DNA from: Salisediminibacterium beveridgei
GTDB taxonomy: Bacteria; Bacillota; Bacilli; Bacillales; Salisediminibacteriaceae
Direction of reading: 5' to 3'
Assembly: GCF_001721685.1 (NCBI RefSeq)
Contig: NZ_CP012502.1
Location: 2,542,001-2,606,000, forward strand
DNA length: 64,000 bases
Numbering within the stretch: position 1 is the first letter of the stretch; every line of letters begins with the position of its first letter. Both the position numbers and the translations under genes were made by a program. Below, in pieces: positions 15,328 to 24,303 of this stretch. The notes beneath the pieces were generated by a model. That model did no database searches. It saw nothing but the letters and a program-made list of their open reading frames with translations, and was not told the DNA's origin.

Positions 15328-17613
15328 ATGTATGAAATTGGTAAGGACTTGTATACGGAAACCGGCTGGGAAGTTTTGAAGCGCTCTTATGAAGCAGCTC
15401 AGGCGATTACAGAAGGCAGTAATTTCATGATTGGAAACGGCTTTATGGGCTACCGGGGAACTTTTGCACAAGACGGGAAAGACGAATATGCCGCCTGCAT
15501 CGTAACAGACACATGGGATAAGGCTGACGGAAAATGGGAGGAACTGAGTACTGTTCCGAATGCGCTTTTTACTGAATTGACAGTCAATGGGGAACGTTTT
15601 GGGGTGTCGGAGCAAGCTGAAGATTTCGAACGGAAACTCGATCTCAAAAACGCTCTGACGGCCAGTACCGTCACTGGTCAACTGTCTGACGGAACAACCG
15701 TCACCCTCTCAGAAGAGAAATTTGCAAGCTATCATAAAAAGCATACCGTTTTCATGTCGTATACGTTTACAACCAGCAAGGACGCTGAGATCGAACTTAA
15801 GACGGGCATCGATTTTGACGTCTGGAGTATCAATGGCGATCACTTGCAAAACCATAAACCGTTCACTCATCCGGATGGTTCAGGGGTTTCCTGCACAACC
15901 GTTTCTTATGAGGATGAAGTGACTGTGGTGGAAACCTGCAAACTGTCTGTCTCTGCGGACGAAAAACCGTATCAGTTCACAGACGGTATGGGACGAACAC
16001 TGACTTTCAAAACAGAGGCTGGAAAACCTGTGACACTGGTCAAATCAATGACGATTTATTCAGGCAATGATGTGAATTATCCGAAAGATGAAGCGCTACT
16101 CGAGGCACGTAAACTGGGATCATATGACGAGGAGAAAACTGCTCATGAAAAAGAATGGTCCAGACTGTGGTCAATGTATGATGTGATCATCCAAAATCAG
16201 GTTATCGACCAGGTAGCACTACGCTTTAATATTTACCATGCAATCATTGCCACACCTGTCCATAAAAGTCTGCCCATAGGAGCCAGAGGGCTCAGCTGTC
16301 AGGCCTATCAGGGGGCTGCATTCTGGGATCAGGAAATTTACAACATGCCAATGTATCTTTACAGCAATCCGGAAATCGCCAGAAACATCCTGACGTACCG
16401 TTATCACACACTGGATGGGGCACGCAGAAAGGCAAAACGCCTTGGCTATGACGGGGCGTATTATGCCTGGATCAGCGGTAAAACCGGCGATGAGCTCTGC
16501 CCGGATTTCTTCTTCAAGGATGTCCTGAGCGGGCGTGATATCCGTAATCACTTCAACGACTGGCAGATTCATATCTCACCGGACATTGCCTATGCTGTTA
16601 AAAAGTATCATGACGTGACCGGGGACGATGCTTTCATGCACGAGTACGGCGCAGAGATGATCTTTGAAATCGCCCGCTTTCTCTCTTCTCACGCGGTTTA
16701 TAAACCGCTGAAAAAACAGTATGAATTTATGCGTGTGCAGGGCCCTGACGAATACCATGAAAATGTCGATAATAACGCCTTCACCAATTATCAGGCACAC
16801 TTCACTTTAAAAGCGGCGCTCGACCTGCTGGCAAATCTTGATCAGGATGTCATCGCCCGGATCTCGGATAAAATCAACATAAAGGCCGAGGAACAGGAAC
16901 TGTGGCAGGATATGATCGATTCCCTTTATATCCCGGAGCCCGATGAGAACGGGATTATCGAGCAATTCGATGGGTATCACGCTCTTGAAACCATTATCCC
17001 GGCAAAAAAAGTCACGGAGCGATTGATTCGTGAGGACGAATATTACGGTTATCCGAACGGCGTCACGGTCTTCACACAATGCATTAAACAGGCGGATCTC
17101 ATTCAGCTGTTTGTCTTGCATCCGCAATTGTTCGATCGATCAATTGTCGAACAAAATTATGATTTTTACGAGCCTCGAACACTGCACTTCTCTTCACTGA
17201 GCCCGTCCAGTTATGCCATTGTTGCAGCGCAGATTGACAAAGTGGAAGAGGCATACAAGAACTTTCGAAAATCCGTGATGATCGATTTATTGAATACGAA
17301 TGAAGCCGTCAGTGGGGGCACATTCATCGGTGGGATTCACACTGCAGCAAACGGCGCTTCGTGGCAGATGGTCGTCAATGGATTTGGTGGCGTGTCCACC
17401 AGCAATGGAAAACTCCACCTGAGTCCAGGCTTGCCAGAAGCATGGTCAGGCTACGCCTTCAACGTTCAAATTCAGGGAGAAACGGTCCATGTGAACGTGA
17501 CGAAAGAACAAGTGTCACTGACAAAAGCGACTGATTCACCTTCAGAATTAACTGTCAACATCTATGGCAGGGACAAGTCGTTGTCTGAAAAAACCACTGT
17601 GATCAACCGCTAA
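15328..17613 (+). CDS. GH65 phosphorylase, probably 1,2-alpha-glucosylglycerol phosphorylase
   Basis: A 761-residue inverting phosphorylase of glycoside hydrolase family 65, which splits an alpha-glucoside with phosphate to give beta-glucose 1-phosphate and the free acceptor. The catalytic acid is Glu475 in QGPDEYHENVDNN, and KKVTERLIREDEYYGYPNGV and CIKQADLIQLF mark the (alpha/alpha)6 barrel and phosphate side. Length, N-terminus (MYEIGKDLYTETGWEVLKRS) and Glu475 agree, from memory, with the characterised 2-O-alpha-glucosylglycerol phosphorylase of Bacillus selenitireducens; kojibiose or another GH65 activity remains possible. The ATG at 15328 has AGGAGG nine bases upstream, whereas the ATGs at 15319 and 15322 are too close. 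No beta-phosphoglucomutase gene is adjacent. Confidence 0.85.
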   Translation: MYEIGKDLYTETGWEVLKRSYEAAQAITEGSNFMIGNGFMGYRGTFAQDGKDEYAACIVTDTWDKADGKWEELSTVPNALFTELTVNGERFGVSEQAEDFERKLDLKNALTASTVTGQLSDGTTVTLSEEKFASYHKKHTVFMSYTFTTSKDAEIELKTGIDFDVWSINGDHLQNHKPFTHPDGSGVSCTTVSYEDEVTVVETCKLSVSADEKPYQFTDGMGRTLTFKTEAGKPVTLVKSMTIYSGNDVNYPKDEALLEARKLGSYDEEKTAHEKEWSRLWSMYDVIIQNQVIDQVALRFNIYHAIIATPVHKSLPIGARGLSCQAYQGAAFWDQEIYNMPMYLYSNPEIARNILTYRYHTLDGARRKAKRLGYDGAYYAWISGKTGDELCPDFFFKDVLSGRDIRNHFNDWQIHISPDIAYAVKKYHDVTGDDAFMHEYGAEMIFEIARFLSSHAVYKPLKKQYEFMRVQGPDEYHENVDNNAFTNYQAHFTLKAALDLLANLDQDVIARISDKINIKAEEQELWQDMIDSLYIPEPDENGIIEQFDGYHALETIIPAKKVTERLIREDEYYGYPNGVTVFTQCIKQADLIQLFVLHPQLFDRSIVEQNYDFYEPRTLHFSSLSPSSYAIVAAQIDKVEEAYKNFRKSVMIDLLNTNEAVSGGTFIGGIHTAANGASWQMVVNGFGGVSTSNGKLHLSPGLPEAWSGYAFNVQIQGETVHVNVTKEQVSLTKATDSPSELTVNIYGRDKSLSEKTTVINR

Positions 17614-17643
17614 ACCGCAAGACCCCATAGATTCCGACATGTT

Positions 17644-17671
17644 GTGCCTCCGGTTCCCTCACCGGAGGCAC
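17644..17671 (+). terminator. Hairpin after the GH65 gene
   Basis: A perfect 10-base-pair GC-rich stem, GTGCCTCCGG (17644-17653) with CCGGAGGCAC (17662-17671) and an 8-base loop. The following bases TTCATATG are only weakly U-rich, so termination may be partial. TATAAT at 17683-17688 just after it could start a separate transcript for the next gene, but no good -35 is seen. Confidence 0.65.
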
Positions 17672-17708
17672 TTCATATGTACTATAATGATTACAGGAGG
17701 TGTGACTT

Positions 17709-18518
17709 ATGGAAACACCATTAAGCCGTTCGCCTTTCCCTTTGCGAGGGCGAACTTACCTGGTTACCGGCGTCAGCCGTCGCATCGGTATTGGCGCAGC
17801 AATCGCAAGACAAATCGCCGCCTGGGGTGGTTCACTTGTCATTTCGCATTTTCAATCCCATGATGAAGCACAGCCCTGGGGTGCGGATGATCTCATGCTT
17901 CTAAAAGCGTCCATTTCAGAGCATTTGATTGATGGCGCAACGTTAACAGATCACAGTATGAATTTTCTTGAAAATGATGCCCCGGATCAATTGATGAAAA
18001 CCATCGAAACCGAAGGCATTCAATTGGACGGTATTATTTGTAATCATGCCTTAAGCGGATCAGACGGCCCACTTGGAGAACTTGATGCAGCGATGCTGGA
18101 CCGGCATTTTCAGGTGAATACCCGCTCCACTGTTCTGCTCGCGCAGGCCTACGTCCGGCTGTTTGGAGGACGAGAACAGGGACGGATTGTGATGATGACT
18201 TCCGGGCAAGGGATGGGGTCAATGCCAGGGGAGGTGGCCTACAGTTCAGCAAAGGCTGCGATTGCAGGGATTACACTCACGTTGTCTGACCAACTGGCAG
18301 ATCAGAACATCACCGTCAACACCGTCAATCCAGGTCCTGTGGACACCGGTTATCTGACTGAAGAAGCTTGGCAGAGCGTCAGAAACAAATTTCCGATGGG
18401 CCGATTCGGCAAACCCGAAGATCCTGCCCGCCTGATTGCCTGGCTTCTGACAGATGAAGCCTGCTGGATCACCGGTCAGACCATCCATTCCGAAGGCGGG
18501 TTTGCCCGCTGGCGGTAA
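17709..18518 (+). CDS. SDR-family oxidoreductase
   Basis: A 269-residue short-chain dehydrogenase/reductase with a complete active site. The nucleotide-binding motif is TGVSRRIGIGAAIA (near residues 21-34), NHALSG stands in place of NAG, the catalytic serine lies in VMMTSGQG, and Tyr-xxx-Lys is present in YSSAKAA. NPGPVDTGYL and the C-terminal GQTIHSEGGF complete the family pattern. Substrate and cofactor are unknown; relatives are annotated as 3-oxoacyl-ACP reductases or antibiotic-biosynthesis-type SDRs. AGGAGGTG lies 5-12 bases before the ATG. The gene ends with a strong terminator and may be read through from the GH65 gene, but no functional tie is evident. Confidence 0.87.
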   Translation: METPLSRSPFPLRGRTYLVTGVSRRIGIGAAIARQIAAWGGSLVISHFQSHDEAQPWGADDLMLLKASISEHLIDGATLTDHSMNFLENDAPDQLMKTIETEGIQLDGIICNHALSGSDGPLGELDAAMLDRHFQVNTRSTVLLAQAYVRLFGGREQGRIVMMTSGQGMGSMPGEVAYSSAKAAIAGITLTLSDQLADQNITVNTVNPGPVDTGYLTEEAWQSVRNKFPMGRFGKPEDPARLIAWLLTDEACWITGQTIHSEGGFARWR

Positions 18519-18544
18519 TCGAATCATGAACTGTTCTGTTTGAC

Positions 18545-18578
18545 TGTCGCAGCTGACAAGATGCTGCGACATTTTTTT
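18545..18578 (+). terminator. Strong intrinsic terminator after the SDR gene
   Basis: TGTCGCAGC (18545-18553) pairs perfectly with GCTGCGACA (18563-18571) and is followed at once by seven T bases (18572-18578). Confidence 0.93.
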
Positions 18579-18606
18579 ATTATTAAACAATTATATATAT
18601 AAAGGG

Positions 18607-18672
18607 TTGCAATATACATATTTCATGCTAGAATATTATTCAGACGTCTAATTGATAATGATTTTCATTATC
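18607..18672 (+). promoter_or_regulatory. Promoter and Fur box of the siderophore uptake operon
   Basis: TTGCAA (18607-18612) and TAGAAT (18629-18634) with a 16-base spacer make a sigma-A promoter. The 19-base site GATAATGATTTTCATTATC (18654-18672) differs from the classic Fur consensus at two central positions and is a perfect inverted repeat of GATAATGA around TTT; flanking TT/AA extend it. It lies just downstream of the transcription start, so iron-loaded Fur should shut the operon off. Confidence 0.9.
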
Positions 18673-18753
18673 AATTAATTAAACTAGTTTTTAAGTGATA
18701 TTCTTTATTATTTGGGTCGCGCGCGGCACACCTGAATCTTTTGGGGGAGTGTC

Positions 18754-19707
18754 ATGAAACCATCCTTTTTTTTCATTGTTTTAGTCACACTTGCATTTTC
18801 TTCACTCTTCATCGGGGTTGGGAGCCTTTCCATCACTGACCTGTTCCAAATGTCCGACCAGCAATCTCAGATTTTCTGGGCCAGTCGACTTCCTCGTATG
18901 CTCAGTATTGTACTTGCCGGAGCCGGTATGGCTATCGGTGGACTGATTATGCAGCAGTTAACACAGAATAAATTTGTATCTCCCACTACTGCCGGAACCA
19001 TGGATTCAGCCAGATTCGGGATTTTGATTTCAATTCTATATTTCGGCCAGACGAATTCGCTGGTTCAAATCAGTGTTGCAGTCACTTTTTCTATCATTGG
19101 GACTTTGCTTTTCATGGCGTTATTGAAGCGTATCAAGCAAAAGGATCCCATTTTCATTCCCCTTGTTGGACTGATGTTTGGAAATATTATCGGTTCGATT
19201 ACTACCTTTATCGCCTATAAAAACGATCTGATTCAGAATATGACTGCCTGGCTTCAGGGGAATTTTGCCACGATGATGACCGGTTCTTATGAACTGCTGC
19301 TCTTGATTGCCCCCCTTGTGCTGTTTGCCTTCTTCTTTGCTAACCGATTTACAGTAGCGGGGATGGGAGAAGATTTCTCGAAAAATCTGGGGATCAATCA
19401 TAAACAAATCGTTCACACAGGGTTAATTACCGTAGCCGTGATTACATCCGTTGTCGTTGTAACTGTCGGGATGATTCCATTTCTTGGCCTGGTGGTACCG
19501 AATATTATTTCGATTTTTATGGGCGATCACGTCCGACGTACTTTACCAATTACTGCAATGGCAGGTTCGATCTTTGTTCTCCTCTGTGACATGATCGGTC
19601 GGCTTTTGATTTATCCCTACGAAATTCCAATCGGTTTAACCGTCGGCGTCATCGGAAGCGGCATTTTCCTCATCCTGTTGATCAGGAGGGTTCGTCTTGA
19701 GACATAA
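18754..19707 (+). CDS. yclN: Siderophore ABC transporter permease, YclN type
   Basis: A 317-residue FecCD-family permease, one half of the membrane channel that brings a ferric siderophore into the cell. It has about nine hydrophobic helices with the family regions SRLPRMLSIVLAGAGMAIGGLIMQ near the N-terminus and IPFLGLVVPNIISIFMGDHVRRTLP near the C-terminus. In length and gene order it matches YclN of the Bacillus subtilis petrobactin system. The ATG follows GGGGGAG, downstream of a Fur box. The second permease gene overlaps its end by 11 bases. Substrate preference (petrobactin-like catecholate) is inferred from the family only. Confidence 0.9.
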   Translation: MKPSFFFIVLVTLAFSSLFIGVGSLSITDLFQMSDQQSQIFWASRLPRMLSIVLAGAGMAIGGLIMQQLTQNKFVSPTTAGTMDSARFGILISILYFGQTNSLVQISVAVTFSIIGTLLFMALLKRIKQKDPIFIPLVGLMFGNIIGSITTFIAYKNDLIQNMTAWLQGNFATMMTGSYELLLLIAPLVLFAFFFANRFTVAGMGEDFSKNLGINHKQIVHTGLITVAVITSVVVVTVGMIPFLGLVVPNIISIFMGDHVRRTLPITAMAGSIFVLLCDMIGRLLIYPYEIPIGLTVGVIGSGIFLILLIRRVRLET

Positions 19708-20641
19708 ACAGAAATTCATTCTCCTCATAGTGCTGATGACCCTGTTATCTGTTCTCTTTATGACGATTTCATCAGGGGGAAACTGGGAGTATACTCTTCC
19801 GAGACGAGGAAGATCACTAGTAGCAATGATTCTGACAGGCTCGGCTATCGCATATTCGACAGTTATCTTTCAGTCCATTACAAACAATAAAATTCTGACG
19901 CCTTCGATTATTGGATTGGATTCCCTTTACATGCTTGTTCAGACGTTTATGATATTTACTTTTGGATCGATGAGTCTTTTTATGACCCACGCCGCAATGA
20001 ACTTCGGACTGTCTGCGGGGATCATGGTCCTGTTTTCGTTTGTTTTCTACCGCATCCTTTTTAGTGGTGAACGAAGTCAATTGTATTTTCTTCTCCTCAT
20101 TGGTCTCGTACTTGGGACATTCTTCTCCAGCCTGAGTACATTCATGCAAGTAATTATCGATCCCAATGAATTCATGGCCATTCAAGGGCAGATGTTTGCG
20201 AGTTTTAACAACGTTAATCGTGATTTACTTGGTCTTGCATCTATTCTTTTTGTACTTCTTCTTCTGCCCATTCGAATAGAAATGAGAACACTCGATGTAC
20301 TCCTTCTAGGCAGAGATCATGCTGTTAATCTTGGCGTATCCTACACACGAGTCGTCAAGAGACTTTTAATTCTTGTAGCTGTTTTAATATCACTGGCTAC
20401 GGCACTGGTCGGTCCGATTACTTTCTTAGGCTTGCTGGTCGCAAACGTAACCTATCAAATGTTCAAAACATATGAACACCGGATACTCCTTCCAGCGAGT
20501 ATGCTTACGGGAATGATTTCATTGGTGCTCGGTCAACTTGTTGTGCAGCACGTATTCACCTTCGAGACCACACTCAGTGTCATCATCAATTTTATCGGAG
20601 GAATATACTTTCTTTATCTATTGTTAAAGGAGCGATCCTAA
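19697..20641 (+). CDS. yclO: Siderophore ABC transporter permease, YclO type
   Basis: A 314-residue FecCD-family permease, the partner of the preceding YclN-like protein. The motif LPRRGRSLVAMILTGSAIAYS resembles the RLPR region of the first permease, and VGPITFLGLLVANVTYQMFKTYEHR corresponds to the conserved cytoplasmic loop that contacts the ATPase. Its start overlaps the end of yclN by 11 bases, with AGGAGGG inside that gene, and its stop abuts the ATG of the ATPase gene directly. All four genes are thus one transcript under Fur. The length is close to that of B. subtilis YclO. Confidence 0.9.
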   Translation: MRHKQKFILLIVLMTLLSVLFMTISSGGNWEYTLPRRGRSLVAMILTGSAIAYSTVIFQSITNNKILTPSIIGLDSLYMLVQTFMIFTFGSMSLFMTHAAMNFGLSAGIMVLFSFVFYRILFSGERSQLYFLLLIGLVLGTFFSSLSTFMQVIIDPNEFMAIQGQMFASFNNVNRDLLGLASILFVLLLLPIRIEMRTLDVLLLGRDHAVNLGVSYTRVVKRLLILVAVLISLATALVGPITFLGLLVANVTYQMFKTYEHRILLPASMLTGMISLVLGQLVVQHVFTFETTLSVIINFIGGIYFLYLLLKERS

Positions 20642-21400
20642 ATGCTTGAAGCATTGAAACTTTTTAAAAGTTACCGATCAAATCCTGTAGTCAAGGATGT
20701 CTCGGTATCCATACAAAAAGGAACGATTACCACCTTCATCGGACCTAACGGTGCCGGGAAAAGTACCCTGTTGTCCATGGTCAGCCGCCTGATCACATCG
20801 GATCATGGTCAAGTGTCCATTGATGGACAGTCCATCAAACACTATAAGGATCGGGACTTTGCCAAAAAAGTTGCGATACTAAAACAGTCCAATTTCATGA
20901 ATGTCCGCCTAACGATCCGTGATCTCGTCTCGTTTGGCCGGTTCCCCTATTCTCAAGGTTATCTGACAGAGGAGGATTGGGAGAAAGTTGATGAAGCCAT
21001 TGACTATTTGGAACTAGGAGACATGCAAGATCAATACCTCGATGAGTTAAGCGGCGGCCAGCGTCAGCGGGCCTTTATCGCCATGGTCCTCGCCCAGGAT
21101 ACGGATTACATTCTCCTGGACGAACCATTAAATAACCTGGATATGAAACACTCCGTACAGATTATGAAAGTCCTTCGCAAAATGGTCGACGAATTGGGAA
21201 AGACGGTTGTGCTCGTCATCCATGATATCAATTTTGCCTCGTGCTATTCCGATTACATTGTCGCCATGAAACACGGAAAGGTCATTAAAGAAGGTTATAA
21301 ATGTGATGTCATTCAAAGCGGCGTATTGAAAAAAATCTATGACCTTGACTTTCACGTACAAGAGATCAACAATCAGCAAATCTGCGTCTACTTTTCTTAA
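20642..21400 (+). CDS. yclP: Siderophore ABC transporter ATPase, YclP type
   Basis: A 252-residue ABC ATPase that powers ferric-siderophore import. All nucleotide-binding motifs are visible: Walker A FIGPNGAGKSTLLS (about 32-45), Q-loop KQSN, signature LSGGQRQRAFIAM, Walker B YILLDEPLNNLD and switch histidine VIHDINFA. Length and motif spacing match YclP/FecE-like subunits. It begins with no gap after the second permease. The binding-protein gene follows 23 bases downstream, and the operon order permease-permease-ATPase-binding protein is that of yclNOPQ. Confidence 0.93.
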   Translation: MLEALKLFKSYRSNPVVKDVSVSIQKGTITTFIGPNGAGKSTLLSMVSRLITSDHGQVSIDGQSIKHYKDRDFAKKVAILKQSNFMNVRLTIRDLVSFGRFPYSQGYLTEEDWEKVDEAIDYLELGDMQDQYLDELSGGQRQRAFIAMVLAQDTDYILLDEPLNNLDMKHSVQIMKVLRKMVDELGKTVVLVIHDINFASCYSDYIVAMKHGKVIKEGYKCDVIQSGVLKKIYDLDFHVQEINNQQICVYFS

Positions 21401-21423
21401 AATACTTATTGGAGGAATCATTC

Positions 21424-22443
21424 ATGAGAAAAACATCATTATTAATAATTGCCAGCTTGATCACTGCAGGACTGACTGCTTGCGGTGATAAAGAATCTGA
21501 AGTTGGTGCAAACACGGCTGAAAACAACCAGGATAATCTGGAATCCGAAGATCAGATCAATGACTCAAATCTGGAACGTGAAGAAAACGGGACATCTCAA
21601 TACCCGCTGACCATCTCACATGAACTCGGGGAGATCACGCTTGAGAAGAAGCCCGAAAATGTCGTCGTGTTTGATTTTGGTGTCGTGGATATTCTCAGGG
21701 ATATTGAAGTGGACGTCCAAGCTGTCCCTCAAGCCAATGTGCCATCTTATCTCTCAGAATTTAAAAGTGAAGACTATGAAAATGCAGGTACTCTTTTCGA
21801 ACCGGATTTCGAAGCCATTTACGGTATGGAACCCGACCTGATTATTATTTCAGGTCGCGCTGCAGATGCCTATGATGACTTGACAGAAATCGCACCAACA
21901 CTTCATGTTGCAGTGGATACCGGCGACTACATGACTTCGTTCAAAGAAAATGTCCAATTGATTGGTGAGATTTTTGACAAGGAAGATGTGACAGATGCAA
22001 AACTTGAATCGATTGAATCCGATCTTGACGCACTGCATGAATTGACAGACAATACGACAGCACGCGGGTTGATTCTCATGACTTCAGAGGGTGAACTCAG
22101 CGCATATGGACCTGGTTCGCGATTTGGGATCATTCATGATGATTTCGGTGTTCCTGCTGCAGATGAGGGAATTGATGAAGCCAATCACGGGATGAATGTT
22201 TCCTTCGAATATGTTCTTGAAACCAATCCGGAATACATCTTTGTCATGGACCGGGGCGCGGTCGTCAGTCCAGGCGAGGGAGAGTCTGCCGCAGAAACGC
22301 TCGCCAATGATCTGGTGATGAATACAACGGCTTATAAGGAGGATCAGATTGTAGAATTAAATCCGGAGTACTGGTACATTTCCGCAGGAGGACTCACATC
22401 CGTATCGGGTATGATACTGGACATAAAAGCGGCTTTTGAATAA
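21424..22443 (+). CDS. yclQ: Siderophore-binding lipoprotein, YclQ type
   Basis: A 339-residue substrate-binding lipoprotein that captures the ferric siderophore outside the membrane. The signal peptide MRKTSLLIIASLITAGLTAC ends in a lipobox (LTAC), followed by an acidic, Asn-rich linker and the class III binding fold: PENVVVFDFGVVDILRDI (start of the first lobe), LFEPDFEAIYGMEPDLIIIS, and C-terminal YWYISAGGLTSVSGMI. The ATG at 21424 has GGAGG eight bases upstream; the ATG at 21409 lacks a site. It is the last gene of the Fur-controlled operon, and a bidirectional terminator follows after about 140 bases. Confidence 0.9.
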   Translation: MRKTSLLIIASLITAGLTACGDKESEVGANTAENNQDNLESEDQINDSNLEREENGTSQYPLTISHELGEITLEKKPENVVVFDFGVVDILRDIEVDVQAVPQANVPSYLSEFKSEDYENAGTLFEPDFEAIYGMEPDLIIISGRAADAYDDLTEIAPTLHVAVDTGDYMTSFKENVQLIGEIFDKEDVTDAKLESIESDLDALHELTDNTTARGLILMTSEGELSAYGPGSRFGIIHDDFGVPAADEGIDEANHGMNVSFEYVLETNPEYIFVMDRGAVVSPGEGESAAETLANDLVMNTTAYKEDQIVELNPEYWYISAGGLTSVSGMILDIKAAFE

Positions 22444-22580
22444 GCGGGTATGAACGTGATGTAAACCTCTTCAGGTCTGAATTGTCCAACCATTTTAACG
22501 TAAAATGATCGTTTATAATCCAAAAACTATTCTCAACTTTTATTTGACAGAGCCATACGTCTTCACTAAAACAAACAAAA

Positions 22581-22613
22581 GCTGAACCGGGATTCCCTGG
22601 TTCAGCCTTTTTT
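22581..22613. terminator. Bidirectional terminator between yclQ and the Gmk-like gene
   Basis: GCTGAACC (22581-22588) with GGTTCAGC (22599-22606), the stem extended by GGG/CCC across the loop. On the plus strand it is followed by CTTTTTT, and on the minus strand by TTTTGTTTGTTTT. It separates two convergent transcription units. Confidence 0.88.
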
Positions 22614-23185
22614 CATTTCAGATAGCTTTCCACTGCCTGGGTCACTTCGTAGGCTGTGTGGTCAAGCTTGGAATTTTCAAATGCATGTTCACACTCTTTC
22701 TTATAAGCCATATCTTCATCGTAATGAGCCAGGTGCTTTGCAATGACAGATGAGGCATCGCCGCGCTCCACCTGACGTTCCCGAAGGGTTTGACGGTCTG
22801 CATACAGAAAAATTCTGACAACTTTTTTCCCGTACAGTTTTTTCAGGATTTCTGCGCCCTCTGTGTTCATCACCAGATAAATACAGCCCTTCTCCTGGAA
22901 ACGTTTCTTGATTTCCATTTCCTTAATGCCATATTGATACCCGTTGATTCGTACGTTTTCGAGAAATTCCCCTTTCTCTTTTGCCGCACGAAACTCATCA
23001 TCGGTAATGAAGTAATAATCTCTGCCTTCCACTTCATAAGACCGCTTCGGTCGAGTCGTATATGAGATGACACCTTTCATCTGCAGCGTACTCTGAGCCA
23101 CCAGATTGGCAACTGTCTTTCTCCCGGAACCGTCCGGTCCTGTGAAGACGAACATCATCTCCTGTTCCTTCAAATCATACATTGT
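22613..23185 (-). CDS. Guanylate-kinase-like protein with variant P-loop
   Basis: A 190-residue protein of the guanylate kinase fold. FVFTGPDGSGRKTVANL replaces the usual GPSGAGKGT P-loop (Arg at the Lys position, Lys one residue later), while ISYTTRPKRSYEVEGRDYYFI and FLENVRINGYQYGI keep the GMP-binding pattern seen in true Gmk. It could be a Gmk paralogue with shifted activity or a related nucleotide kinase; the housekeeping gmk should lie elsewhere, near rpoZ. A frame opens at 23260, but GGGGAGG before the ATG at 23185 (MYDLKEQEMMF) sets the start. It lies downstream of xylA-xylB-galM, about 115 bases after galM. Confidence 0.8.
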   Translation of the reverse strand, partial: TMYDLKEQEMMFVFTGPDGSGRKTVANLVAQSTLQMKGVISYTTRPKRSYEVEGRDYYFITDDEFRAAKEKGEFLENVRINGYQYGIKEMEIKKRFQEKGCIYLVMNTEGAEILKKLYGKKVVRIFLYADRQTLRERQVERGDASSVIAKHLAHYDEDMAYKKECEHAFENSKLDHTAYEVTQAVESYLK

Positions 23186-23302
23186 ATCTGATCCTCCCCT
23201 GTACCGATTTTCAATTAAGCTTGTCTGTTTCTGTTCACCATTATACGTCAGAAGGACCAATAAATCTTGTATTTCAATCGATTGTCATAAAAAACTTCTT
23301 AT

Positions 23303-24280
23303 TTAAATTGTGCTTTTTGAGGAAAAACGGAAGATCGTCGTCTTCGAAAAAGCATCTCCTGCTTTCAGGATACATTGATCCAATGCATTCGGACGGAACT
23401 GAGTTTCAACACAGATGCCCTGGTACTTCAAGTAACGTTCTCCATCAAACTTATTGCCTGTATAAATGACCACTGCCTCATCATCTGTATCAACTGCCAT
23501 TTGCAGCCCATGTCCTTCCAGCAGGATGTCCGGTTTTCTGGATTTGTTCAATAAAAACGGATGATCCACGCCACCACCCACCTGTACCAGTTGAGGATGT
23601 CCGGCGGCAGGTAAAAACGATAAGGACTTCCCTTGGCGGAAATCGAAGTCCGGTTCCTGATCAACAGTTACCGGCGATCCCGGAATATCCTCCGGTTCAA
23701 GAAACAGGACACGGTCACTGTCGAGGGTCAGCTGATGTTCTGTTACCTCTTTTTTTTCACCGGAAAGATTGAAATACGTATGCTGAGTCAAATTCAAAGG
23801 CGTATCCTCTGACGCTTCTGCCAGGTAGCTGATTTTCCATTCGGCTTCATCTGTCACTTCATACGTTACTGAAATGCGGACATCACCAGGGTATCCGCCA
23901 TCCCCATCCGGGCTAATCACTGTGCAGACGACTTTGTTGTTTGCTGTCTGTCTGAGCTCCCAATCTTTTTTCGCAATCGTAGCATCGCCACCGTGTAAAT
24001 GATGACGACCTTCATTTGCCGGAAGATTCAATACTTTTCCACCCGGCATTTTCACTCGCCCCTCGCCCTGACGTCCAGCAGATCGACCGATTGCTGCACC
24101 GAGGAAATACGGATTCGATTGGTACTCCGCATCCTCTTCATAAGAAACCACGAGATTTCGTTGTTCACCGCTCTCAGAAGTAAACCAAAGGTCCGTCACT
24201 GCTGCGCCTGTAGGGATCACTCTCAACTTCATGGTTCCTGTACTGTTCTCAATCATGACTGCTTGATTTGTCTCATTCAA
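23303..24280 (-). CDS. galM: Aldose 1-epimerase (mutarotase)
   Basis: A 325-residue cytoplasmic mutarotase that interconverts the alpha and beta anomers of aldoses, here most likely xylose released from xylo-oligosaccharides. Family features are NEGRHHLHGG with the first catalytic-site histidine, NLTQHTYFNLSG with the second, and the general base Glu in CVETQFRPNALDQ. Translation starts at a TTG (24280), with GGAGG ten bases upstream and no nearer ATG. It is the third gene of the xylA-xylB-galM operon, 23 bases after xylB, and thus under XylR control. Confidence 0.9.
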   Translation of the reverse strand: MNETNQAVMIENSTGTMKLRVIPTGAAVTDLWFTSESGEQRNLVVSYEEDAEYQSNPYFLGAAIGRSAGRQGEGRVKMPGGKVLNLPANEGRHHLHGGDATIAKKDWELRQTANNKVVCTVISPDGDGGYPGDVRISVTYEVTDEAEWKISYLAEASEDTPLNLTQHTYFNLSGEKKEVTEHQLTLDSDRVLFLEPEDIPGSPVTVDQEPDFDFRQGKSLSFLPAAGHPQLVQVGGGVDHPFLLNKSRKPDILLEGHGLQMAVDTDDEAVVIYTGNKFDGERYLKYQGICVETQFRPNALDQCILKAGDAFSKTTIFRFSSKSTI

Positions 24281-24303
24281 GACGATTCCACCTCCGTTAA
24301 AAG

